Positions 26,201-39,300 of a stretch of 64,000 nucleotides of DNA are shown one piece after another. The notes under the pieces were generated by a model. The model worked only from the letters and a program-made list of their open reading frames with translations. It ran no database searches and was not told where the DNA came from. The translations under genes and the position numbers were made by a program. Source of the stretch: Cheiracanthium punctorium (lineage: Eukaryota > Arthropoda > Arachnida > Araneae > Cheiracanthiidae); NCBI GenBank assembly GCA_038373885.1, contig JAWZYV010001807.1, forward strand, positions 62,001 to 126,000. The letters run 5' to 3'. Position 1 is the stretch's first letter. The number at the start of each line of letters is the position of its first letter.

Positions 26201-28918
26201 GTCTTGTCCTACAAGATATTCTAGGACAGTGGCGTCGTATACAAAAGCATCCAATTCCCTAGAAGGCAAGAGAAACAAATCATGCGAAGACCACTTAGTT
26301 ATATGCCCTCGCAAAAATTATTCGAGCTAAGTCCAATTTCCTATGTCACTTTAACCCTTTGAGGCGCAACCCTTTCCCAATGCTGAAAAAAGGGCATTCG
26401 TTGCCATCTCTCGACTTAAATATCAGCAAGACGGCGGACGATCGAAACGTTCATCGCGTGCCACAGATATAGAGACCCTTTTTTGACGCAGCTGGCAGTG
26501 CCGGCACAGCCAGCTGTCGTCTAAAAAGGATCTCTAGATCTGTGGCACGCGATGAACGTTTCGATCGTCCGCCGTTTTGTTGGTAGTTAAGTCGAGCGAT
26601 GGCAAAGGCTGCCCTTTTTTTCAGCATTGTGCAATCCATCCAGCTGTTCTCGCGTTCTCCCATTTTTCAGCAGATGTCACTGCTGTTAAAAATAATCGTG
26701 ACAATTTTTTTACGGGAAATGACGTGCTAAAAAGTAAAGGATTCTCGTGGAGCTATGCCACCCGCAACTTATTTTTATAGAAATCAAATCTATTCTTCGT
26801 GACTGGCAACAGTCAAAACGTCCGAGTTTGGTGTTTCCAGAGCGGGAACACTGCGCGTTAAAGGGTTAATTTTCAAAATATAGTTATACGTAAAAGTGAA
26901 TCATGTTATATGTAATAATAACTTCTCATATCTGTTTCTATATTTGTGTTTTCCTAAAAACTAAACAGTTATTCCCAAAACTAAAATTGACAATTCGGCT
27001 ATTACTTGAATACTTTTTTTTGCGCCTGAGTACATTCTGTTTTCATTCACAAGCATGTATTACACACATTCTACACATTGTAATTGATTTCACTGTGATT
27101 GCCTGCTTGGAGAATTGCCCACATTGTAATTGCTTTAATTTGTTTGGCTTTCAAATATTGATTTTTCAAACGACTGCACTAAGAGTAAGTGTCTCTATAA
27201 CACTGATAATTTGAAATATTTCACAATAACATAATCATGGTACATAAAGGATTGATGTATGCGGCAGTGCATCGGATTTTCCTTCTGTTTCTTTTTCCTT
27301 TTTTTAATCGCTAATGTAGAAGACATGCATTTTGACATAAAATTTTCTAAGACATGAATAAATTCTCTTGGAAAATTTTATATGCAGATCATTATTTTAT
27401 CAGGTTGTAACGAAAGTTTTCCGCCATATCTGCCTGAAATACTAACTTCTAACTCCTTAGATAACTGTTTTTTGAACTTTCGGTACCAAACCTGCACGGT
27501 GTCACATGATACAACAATAGTACATAAAGCTGTACTCATAATTCGTTGATTTCGTATTATGTAGCTGACTTTTTGCAACACAACTGGAAGTAAATGATGG
27601 TTCTAATCCTCTAGAGTGATAGTTCTATTTGAGACACCTTATACTTAATGATAACTATATTTTTTACAGATTTCACAACACAGTGTTATAAAGTAAACCT
27701 TTTTCTTTCAAATGCCAAAAATCGTTTGACAAAATATCAGCAAATACGCCAACGAGAAGTGTGTGCTAACGAAGTTTGCGGTGGCGGGAAACTTTCGTTA
27801 CAACCTAATATTAACTTCAATATTTTGAATTGTTTTAAACAATTGACTACGACAATGCAATGAAAACTAAGTTACGTAAGTTCCAATACGTCTGAGAGAC
27901 AATAAGAAGAACGCTACGAAATAGAAGAAAAGATACAAAAAATAAAACTTTTTAAACATTGGCAATACCAACTCTCTTGGTAACAACTTGGTAACAGCTT
28001 GATAACAACAAAACTTGGACACTCAAAAAGAACGATGAAAGAACTAGACAGTTTTCGGAAATGAAATTTCTAAGGATGGTAAAAGGATGTTCCATAATGG
28101 CCAAAATAAGGAATGAAGATATCAAAGAAGAACTGAAAATTATGTCCATTTTAACAAAAATAAAGAACTTCAGAAATAAATGGAAAGAACACTTGGAACG
28201 AATGGACAGAAATCGCCTACCAAAGGCAGCTATGGAGTACAAAGCTAAGAGGAAAGAAAGGATAGAGAGGGAATCCGCGAAAGCTATGGATTGAGGCCGG
28301 AACAGACAGCACAAAGATTTCCCAATGATGTAAAAAGAGCAGACGTAGCCATCGCTCGATTTGACTACCAACAAGATGGTGTTCGATGGAATCGTTCATC
28401 GCGTGCCACTGATCTTGAGTCCATTTTTGACATAGCTGGCAGCATGCGCACAGACAGCTGTGTCAAAAATGGTCTCTAGACCTGTGTCAATCGATGAACG
28501 ATTCGATCGACCACCATCTTGCTGGTAGTTAAATCGAGCGATGGGTACGTTGCCCTTATTTTTAGCATCGGGCAGTCTGTATCCAGTTGTTCTTCTATAT
28601 CAATGTACTTGCATTGTATTCTTCCAGTTCTCAGCGGAAGCCAGTGCTGTTAAAAATAATTGTGACAATTTTACATATTATTGACAATTTTTACGGAAAA
28701 TGATGTGCTTAAAAGTAAAGGATTCTAGTGTAACTATATCACCAAGTATTTTCATAGACATCAAATTTATTGTTCGTAACTGACAACAGTCAAAATGAGT
28801 TTCGTGTCCTCACGGCGAGGACACCGCGGGTTAAAGGGTTAAGACCTTCAACCATGCTGGGATGGTGATGAAAGAATTTACTTCCTAAGAGGTATTAATT
28901 TTTTTTTTCGTGTGCGCT

Positions 28919-28958
<40 letters not shown>

Positions 28959-31900
28959 CAAGCAAAGTAGCAAAGTACATCAAACTCAGTAGAATACATG
29001 GTATATTACATGAAATAACAGGTTGTAGCTATAGATATTTAATTACGAGATCACTGACGGACAAACAGGCAAACCGAAATCAATTAATACTTTTCTGTTA
29101 AAAGGATAAAGCAGATGTCACATTTCTCATTTCTCACAAAACATGCTAATACTTAAAAAAACAGAAAGAAAGAAAAAGAGTAATGCAAATAAGTCCAGCA
29201 ACTTTCTACGAAGGGAAAAATTCTAATCTTCGCTCGGATAAAATGATATTTTCTGAGTTAAAGAAATATAAACACAATCTTCCGAACGTGTCATCTTGTC
29301 GGAAATATCAGTGCGATTCAATCGCTATCATACCCGGTCTAAATCCAATAAATAAAATCGCTGAAGCCGCAAGTTAAGATTTCTTTCCAGATATTGATTT
29401 TCTTCTTTAATCAACGAATGTTATTTCCAACGCTATGAAGTCGTCAGAATTTTATGATCGAATTTGTTGACAGTAATATACTATAAGATAGGGAGACTGA
29501 TTTTATTTTTCTATATTTTAAAAGAACATTTAATTTAACGTTTCCTGAAATGTTGCACTAATACTTCGTATTTTCAGTTAATTGACCTACAGGCGCGTTT
29601 TCCAAGGCGAGCAAAAACTGTAAAATAAATTTATGATGGATGAAGTGTTGACGCAGTTGATCATATAGCGTTATGTATGTCTTTGGGAATATGCACACCC
29701 TAAAAAGTGCTGTGCACACTGAAATTTTTTTTTTGATTTTAACAAAACGTTTTCCGTGAAATAGTTTAGTACTTCCATTTCGTTGATTTAATGAGAGTTT
29801 GTTTGGGTAACCAAACTGGTTTAACACAATGCTCTTTTGACTAAACGAAACGTTTAGCTGAACCTCAAAACCAATGATATTTGAAATCTTCCAATATTCT
29901 GCTTATGCATGCAGCAAGGACACGTGAATAACAGTGCATTCCAGAACCAGAGGAGAAAAATCTTGATTACACGAGAGTAGAGCATTTGCAATGATGTCCA
30001 ATATGTAAGTTTATATTATGCTTATTTCCTTTTTAGTAGGGTCTATAAATCACACATAACATTATTTTAATTTTCATTCATCCCATAGAAAAATAAAAGA
30101 TGATCGGGCAATACTGATCAATCTCGCCAAACAACGGCGTGACAACCATAACAGTCACTTCAAACTTTAGTCATATCACCTCGAGGTAGATTGGCATGGT
30201 GGTTAGGACGCTGGCTTCCCACGCCTTAGGTCCCTAGATCAATCCCAGTCGCGGACGTTAGACGGAAACAGGTTAAAATAACTTGAGGTTTCAGCATAGA
30301 GGGGAAAGTGCGCGAAAAAATATATGGGGGGAAACTGATTCACAAAAAGATCTGTAGAAATCGGTTATTTACTTAATTTTATAGTTCGTCCTGCATAATT
30401 AGCCATATAACGTTTTAAGTACGTGAACTGTACCCAAATTTTGTCGAGCATTGTACGTGTTTTGTCCGGACATTCTGACGTAAGCGACACTGTAAATCTA
30501 CGCGGGATGCGTGTAAACAAACACTAATGGATACAGAGCATTTGGCGCCAAGACACGCGCTGCACTGTGGAGGGAAGAACCTGTTTCTACAGCCAGCGGG
30601 GAAATTGTACAGTAACCTCCTTAGACAGGGAGCCAGGGAGAAAGATGATAGTTTTCGCCTGTATGAACAGCATAGAAGCTTTAAAAAACAGATATTTTTG
30701 CGGATTTAAAAATATAATGCAGATTAGTTATTAAAATGTATTTCTCTCAGTGGAAAACGTTATTGAAGCTTGCTATTACGCATTTTAATTTCCAAATACC
30801 TATGACTAAAACTGCTTAATAAATGAATGAAAATGAAATAATGATGCACGCGCGAGGAGTACAGGGGCGGCCTTAGGGCCGGACAAACCGAATCCCTGTC
30901 CGGGGCGGCAAATTTTAGGGGCGGCATTTTGGCTCGAATTTGAAAGATGCATTTTGTATTAGTAAAAGAGTTAAGAATGTCATTCTATATAACTTTGCTA
31001 GCTGATGTACCCATCCGTAATTGATGGGTTTTTACTAACTGCGCGAAATTTCGTTTGCATTGTAGGAGTACAAAAAATGGAATTAGCATACTAGCAGAAA
31101 TTTAGAAAGCAAAGTTATAACTCTTTTGTATTGTTCAAAAAGATTACAAGTTAGATAGTAACAAATTACTGAGACAAACTCTCAATAGAGAAAATATTCT
31201 ACATTAAAATTAACGTTTTCTTTTAGTGGATGAGCTTCCTATATCAAGAAGTCATTTAAAGTTGCAAAAGAAGATGCTAGTAATGAATATTAAACTGAAA
31301 AGAGAATATCTGGAAAATTCTTTGTAAAAGCAAGTAGCCTATATATAACACTGCAACGTCCGATTGAATTACATTTAGAAGATTTTACTTGATGCGCGAA
31401 AAACTTTATCAAAGTTTACATCATACCTCAAAAATAATTCAAATTTGTAGAAACTTAAAAACCTGAAATTTTAATTTTTCTAACCGCCTACTATTTAACA
31501 AAATGTCATTTCATTCCCTTTTGTCTGACTTCTGACCACAATTTGTTTTCACGAAGTGGTCACACAAAATTTTCTCAAAATAATATATTTATATATTTAA
31601 TTAGAAAGAATTCAAACAATGTTATTTAACTCAATCTCCTCGATAGTAACTGAATTTTGTTCTGCTAACTTTAGAAATTTTAATATTACGGCAGTAAAAT
31701 TTTTGCACAATTTTCTCAAAATAAAAAAAATAATAATTATTACAATTAAAAAAAGAAATCGACGTAATTTGTTTAAGTCGAACAGCCACCTATTGTATTA
31801 CTTCCAGACGCCTTAAAGTGACGCCCTCCACCTGTCTCCCCGCCCCCTAAAAAAGAAAAAAAAATACAATGCAATTTTTACAAACCCTTTCAGTTTATTC

Positions 31901-34900
31901 AAATCTTTTTAAAATTTTGATGCTTTGTTACCCATCATATGACCTAATTTCATTCTGTTCTCTCAATCAGTTTTTGATGGGTGCCAGAACAAACTTTTTA
32001 AGCGATTTTTGAAAAATCTTAAAGTCTATGAATTATTTAAAATAATTTTGGTATGTATTGTTTCAATTAACTTACCATTCAATATAATTGCAAATTTCAT
32101 TCTATTCCATTTAGCCATTTTTTAACAATTGGTGAACATACATTTACACACAGTTTTCAAACAACAATCTCAAAACTTTTAGAAGAATTAGAAATATTTT
32201 AGCACCTGCAGTTTAAATTAAGTTGCCACTTTTGGTGTGGTGGCATTTCATTCGCTTCAATTGTTTATATGTGATGTGCAAACAAATATTTATACATTTT
32301 GCATAGATTTTCCACAAGGTTTCCGGTTGGATTCAAATTACACTTTGTTAATGAAATTCAACAAGCCAAATACTAACCCATATTTCTAGATTGCAGTCCT
32401 GATGCCAAAAAAAAAATAAAAAAAAATAGAACAGATCGCATTCTTGATAAGGTATAAAGGTATTGACAAATGTAATTCCAGTGAGGCTACTAAAATTGAT
32501 GAAAGGATTTTAAGTTTTTGTTCCAGTGATTTGGCTTCAGGATTATTTAACTCTCTCAAACAGTTCACGCTCCTATGCTCTATTATTATTTAGTACAAAA
32601 TATTCAATTGCGTGAATCCATTAAGAAAGCTATTGCAGTCAAAAGACAACGATTTACCATCTGTTCTAAAACTCTTAAGAAACTGTAAAGACTTTTTGAA
32701 AGGATCTTCGATTGAATGTGATTTTAAATGAAATGTTCTGTTATGCAAGAGAACTGACCGACGAGATAGTATTCTGGCTAACACTGAGATTAGCCACGTA
32801 ACATATTAATTTTGCTAGGGAAGCACGAGCTGATCTGGTGAAATATCCTAAATTAAAATTTAAGATAGTTTTATTTTTTTTACAGTAAACAAAGCAATTA
32901 ATACCTTAGAGTGCAGATTTAATTTAATAAGTACCTAATGTAATTATTTTAAATTTTTGCACGGCATATATGAGTTAAAAGACACTCCTAAAAAGTGCTA
33001 ATCAAACATTATCTTCAATATCGTGTAACAGTGTTAAGACTGTTTATAGTGTAAACAATTGGAGTTAATGCTGACCGATGGGAAATCAGAGAATATAAAC
33101 GCGCTTGATCTAGTAAATGAAATAGTATCAGTTACGGCCTTATTAGGCAAAAAGGAAAGCCCAATTGAAATTTTAAAGCTAATTTTTACTCTAGATTTTA
33201 CACCACATCTTGCTTTTACTTCGAGAATTTCGCTTTCTTTGCCGATAATTGCGGCAAGTGCAGAGAAGAGTTTCTCAAAATTAAAGTTAACTAAAAACTT
33301 CGTATGCTCCACAACTCTTCCAGATAGGTTAAATAATTTAACTACATTGGCTATCGAACATGAATTAGTTGAAAAATTGATTTAAGAGAAAAAGTCAGGA
33401 ATTTTGCGGAAATAAAAGTCGGAAAAAAACTCTTTATTTTTCTTTATTTCTTTCGGTTTTTAGCTTAATGTGTGTTTTTTAATAAATATGGTTTTTCTTA
33501 TGCTGTGTTATGTTTAAAGAGCTATTCCAGTTTTATAGGCATGAAAACAGTATCTGTGAACAATTTATTTCTTTTTATAGTAATTTTACTGAGGGAGGGA
33601 GGGCATTTTATATTTTTGTCCGGGGCGGCAAAACTGTTAGGGCCGGCCCTGGAGGAGTATATATGAAACCTAAAATGTTTTGAAGGATCAGCTGAAACTA
33701 TATATTTTCATTTTTTATTAATAGGTATTTCATTCTCTTAACAATACGCGTTGTGAAATATTTCATTTAATCAATAATTTACAAGCTAATACAAGTACAT
33801 TTAATTAGACACTATGTACACATCTCTAAATTTAATGTATATGTATATATATGCATATAACTCGGCTGTTCGAGCCTCGTCAGGGGGAGATCCCCCTGAA
33901 CCCCCCTAATTTTTTAGTTTCATTATTGCCATATTAAAACGATATTGACTTTGTCATTTTATCGCTCATCTTTCGCGTATGTCGCCCTGTAATCCTATGT
34001 TGAAATTTTTATGAGTGTAACTTATTTATAGAAAAATACATGTGATGCATATTCTACTGCTTACGAAATATTGTAAAAATAGATTAAAGCTGTTGTGAAC
34101 TAATAGTATTTAAATATATGTACAAAAAAAAATACATGTGAAGCATATTCTACAGCTTGCGAAATATTGTAACATAGATTAAAGCTGTTGTGAACAAATA
34201 GTATTAAAATATATGTAAAACATACATGTGAAGCATATTCTACAGTTTACGAAATATTGTAACAATAGATTAAAGCTGTTGTGAACTAATAGTATTTAAA
34301 TACATGTAAAATTATGTCGCATTTTTGGGACACATTTTTCAATAAAGGGTGTTGAGAGATAAAATGACATAGTCATTAATACATAATAACTATAGTCAGA
34401 GATATTTTAAGTGCAACCCTACAATCATATTTCACGCTCTGAATTTTTAATTAATACATACACTCATGTCCATAAATTAAGGATAATGAAGTTCAGGCAA
34501 AGAAAGAGAAAGAAGCAAAACAAATTTGACTTATTTGTAAAGTCTATTTATTAAACAAAAAGTAAAGAGCAAAAAAGATGCTATATGTTTGACATAATTA
34601 ATAAAAATTGCAAGTTTTACTCCCATGACCAAATTTCAAAAAAGAACCTATTTACAAAAAACAGTATAACATGGTTAGTAGGATGGTTAATACGGAGTAT
34701 GTCTCCCGGACGATGCAATACAGGCCTGACAACGCCTAGGCATGCTGAGTATCAAATGATCAATCTGATCTTGGGGAATATTACACCACTCATCAAGCAA
34801 TGCACTCCGAAGTTCCGGTAGACAGGTGGGAGGGGGTTGACGGGCTGCAATTCGTCGGCCAAGCATATCCCACACATGCTCTATTGGATTCAAGTCCGGT

Positions 34901-36330
34901 GAGTATGCTGGCCAATGCATACGGGTGATATCCTCCGATTGAAGGCATTCGTCTACAATGTTTGCACGGTGAGGACGGGCGTTGTCATCCATAAACACAA
35001 ATTCAGCACCCATGGCGCCCCGAAACAAACGTACATGTTGTTCCAGAATGACATCCCGATAGATGTGGCCTGTCATCGTTACACTCTGAACATGCAGGTC
35101 AGTTCTGGAACCAAGAATAATTCCTCCCCAAACGAGCCATCCTGCACCACCGTAACGGTGTCTTTCAATGGTGTTCTCTGGTGGTAACGGGTACCTGGCG
35201 CTCTCCAGATGAATGTCCGGAGAGAATCAGACTCCAAACTAAACCTGGACTCGTCGGAAAACATCACACAAGACCACTGTTGCGGTGTCCACAATGCATG
35301 CTCTCTACTCCAGGTTAATCGCAGGCGACAGTGAGTTGCGGTAAGTGGAACACATCTGACAGGCCTACGAGCATATAGACCAATGTGCCCTAAGTGTCTG
35401 TACACGGTCTGCCTTGAAACTGTCGTACCGGTAGCTGAAGAGAGCTGACGAGACAGGTCTGATGCTGTACTCCGTCTGTTTCTTTTGGCAGTAACTGCCA
35501 AATAGCGGTCCTCATTCGGCGTTGTAACTCGGGGGCGACCTGTGCTGTAACGTCTACTCACATTACCATCATCTTGGAATCGTTGCCAAAGCCTGGAGAT
35601 GACACTCTGGGCGGTTCCAAGTTCCTCGGATACTTCCAGCTGGGTACGTCCACATTCCAGTCTTCCGATAATTCTGCCACGTAAAACATCATCCAGATGC
35701 CTCCTTTGTGCCATAACTATGCGGTTTTTGCACTGAAAGGCTTTCACAGCGCTTGTGAACAATTTTATTTCTTTGCCACCATTCCTTATATACCCCTCTC
35801 TTACACTCTCGTCATTGTGACGTACCATCCACGCCATCTGGTGGTTTCCTGTAATTTGCATATTCTTCTTCAAGATGTGTGTGATCATTCCACAGGTGAA
35901 ATTTTTATTTTAGAGATCAATTTCTGTGTGATTCTGAATTATCCTTAATTTATGGACATGAGTGTAAAAAAAAAGAATGCTGTTTGCTGAATTTTAATGA
36001 CGTTGTTCGGTATTTAAAATTGAAAAGGGAAGGGGATAGGACTTGTTGCGATCTAAAGTGTATCACTAACGTACACTAAAATGCATAAGTTTTAGTCAAT
36101 AGTTTCAATTTAGCCCTTTTTATGTATCTTTTTTCCATTAATAACTTTAAAATGTTAAACACAGATTATCAATATAAAGCAGCGTTCTCACTCGTATAAT
36201 CCACCTATTATTACATAAATAACATATTATTATAATAGTAGTCTTATTATTATCTCAGACTGCAGTATATAGATAAAGTCTACTAAATTTTTACAGATGC
36301 GTTTGTATACATACATATATATATATATAC

Positions 36331-36392
<62 letters not shown>

Positions 36393-39300
36393 ATATAAAT
36401 ATCCATATATTTTCAATTCTTAGAGAGTGTTAATTATAATGTCTGGTTTTTTATACATTTTTTTTCTGTATATATAGGTACATAATAAACAAAACTGACT
36501 ATATGTTAAAATATACAATGCTTCGTGAATAGAAAAATAATTCTTTGAAATCAATTTCTTGATAATAATTCAGAGGTGTATTATGTTTGAATATCTACGA
36601 TATATATGTATCATCATGAATTTGACTTTATAAAAGTATTTCTATATTCGTAGGGTAAGGTTGGGTAAAATGAGTAGGCATTTCTTTTTTTATCAAAAAT
36701 ATAAATAGTTGGATTTTTAAATGCTTTTCCTTTTCCATCTATATTTTTAGACATTAGTGGCCAACATTAATACTCCAAATTAAGTGAAGTTTTTGAAAGT
36801 TTTATTAGTTGCATTTGGTAACATAATGTTAGCCTTTATCTGGTTATTAAAGCCTTGTTCTTTGTCCCTAAAAAACTTTCGAGAAACTAATACATTCCAG
36901 TAAATGTGAGAAGTCCTGTTATTATTTTGAATTTAGAAAAGGTCTGAACAAATTATTATCAGAAAAAGATAAGAAGTTGCTTACATATATTCTATTTATG
37001 GTTTAGTGTGGTGGGGTAAAATGGCTATGCAGTTAAGGCTTAGTTAAGCATTGTAAATTCTTATAAGAAATAGAATGTTCTTGTAGAATACATTTTAACC
37101 CATTTATGCCTAGTGTCCCTTTTTTGGGACGGCATTTTCGCTATAAGTCAAAAACGTTATTTATTTTTTCTAGCCTTTATTCATGAGTATTGAACCTCAA
37201 CTCTACAAAATATTTTAACATGACCAAGTAGGATGTTGATATTTCGATTTTTATGCCTAATGATTTTAAAAGAAATCATCCCTTGTTCAAGAAGTTGACA
37301 TCAGAAAATTATCTATTATTTCTGTTATCAGTAAAAATCGAAGAAAGTCGCAAAAATATCCAGGCACAAATGGGTTAAAATAAAATTTTTGTTAGTTAAA
37401 AAGAGTTTATATTGTATTTAAAAAGTTTTAAATAATAGTGTGGTAGTCATGAAAAAGTGTTAATACATTTATTTTACTAAGTAATGCCTGGAAAATACAT
37501 TAGAAAAAATTACTAAATATTCAAAAGCTAACCCATTGGACAGAAATGCTTTAGAGCATAGAATAATGTTAAGTGAAAAATCTGTATCCATAGAAAATAC
37601 CAGTGAACAAACTACTAGTTCAAGCTCATCAGATAACAATCTTTCAAATGAAGTCATTTCAAGCATTTTCAGGGCCATGATATATATTTTTTTAATTTGT
37701 GAGTCATGGCAGAAAGAAAATAACATTTGACAAAAATGTACTGATTTTTGCCTGTTTTATATCATCCATTTTACCTTTACCTTCATGGAAAAAACAGCTC
37801 TTCATCAAGTTTAATATTTTTGCATTTAAAACTAATGTAGGTATTATATAAAATCTTTTCAGGTGTGAAGGTGATCAATGCATTGCATCAAATAATTCAA
37901 CAAATTGGAATGTTTAACATTATTAGTAACAGAAAACATCCCATGAATTAAAAAAAGTTTGTTTTCATACCCAGGATTTATATTTCTTTAGCGTATAGCA
38001 CCTAATTTATATGGACAGTGTAGGTCTTTTGCGTTTAGTCACAAAACTGAAATTCAGCTATATTTTGGTCTTTTTAAAAGCATTATTCTATAAGTACTTC
38101 CTAATGAGTGCTAAATATGATATTTTTCATTTCTTTCATTGTTTTAAGACATTTTGGATCTTTACTCTTTCTTTCTTTGTTTTAAGGCATTTTGGTGCTT
38201 TATTCTGGTCTGACAATCAATATATTATGAATTATTGCAGCTGTGACTTTGTTGTATCTCAGTTTGTAAATCCTGCTCATTTAAATATGTTTATGCTGTA
38301 AAAAAACATGTTTTGTTTATATATTTATTAATTTAGTAGAACTGATGCATTCTACCTGTGATGAAGCTTGGATATTCTTGTTTATAATTATTATTTTTTT
38401 TTTTTCTTTAACAATGAGTTTTTCTTAAAGCGTTTAACTTATACGGTCTTTAAATATCTGGCATGTGAACGTTGGTCTGATATATAGCTACAATTTTTTT
38501 ATTTAGAAATCTCATAAAACACACTTTTGTTGCTAATATTTGTATAATTTATAAATACATATTTTCTGTGCACTCTTAGCTCTTTCTGGGATTTATTCAG
38601 GGGGTAACCAGAGGAAATACATATTTCGCCATTTGTCTTACTTCACACCTTTGTGAAACTACCTCTTCAATGTAAAAGTCATTTGAAAACTTAAACTTAC
38701 CATAACTAAATATCATACTAAAAGTGTACTAACTTATTCTTATTTCTCTGTTCTGCTTAACTTAACTTTTTATAAATTACTCTTAATTATAATAAAACAT
38801 AACCTACGGAGTTGTGCATATTGTCAAAATTATGGCATTTTTGATTATCCAAAAGCAGTCGGTCCCAATTACTTTGGATAAACAAGATTCTACTGTAAAG
38901 TATTTATACCATACATTTGTTTTCTCTCACTCCCCTCAATATTTATATGTGCATGTTACCATTCATTTGAATTATACATAAAACTAAAATATAAACTAAA
39001 AAAAAACAAAAAAAAAACTATTAAAAATGTTTTATTAATGGACCGAATAATCAAACTATTAACAATGATTTTTTAGTTACAAAACAGTTTTTTTTAACAA
39101 ATACTGCAGACACAAATGAAATAATCTTAAATAAAAGCTATAAGTAGCTAATTCTTTAATTATATGAAAAAGCACTGCATAATTAATTCTTTATATTTCA
39201 TTATTATTTATATTTATTTACACTATTTAAACACAAAACTTATCCATTATCGCATAAAACGTAACGAAGACGATCAAAACCAAAACAAAGCCAAGATATC

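Noticed and set aside
38011..38301. 96-residue plus-strand frame as a membrane protein
   Set aside because: Phe/Leu-rich by base composition, no conserved motif, no start context or splice structure.
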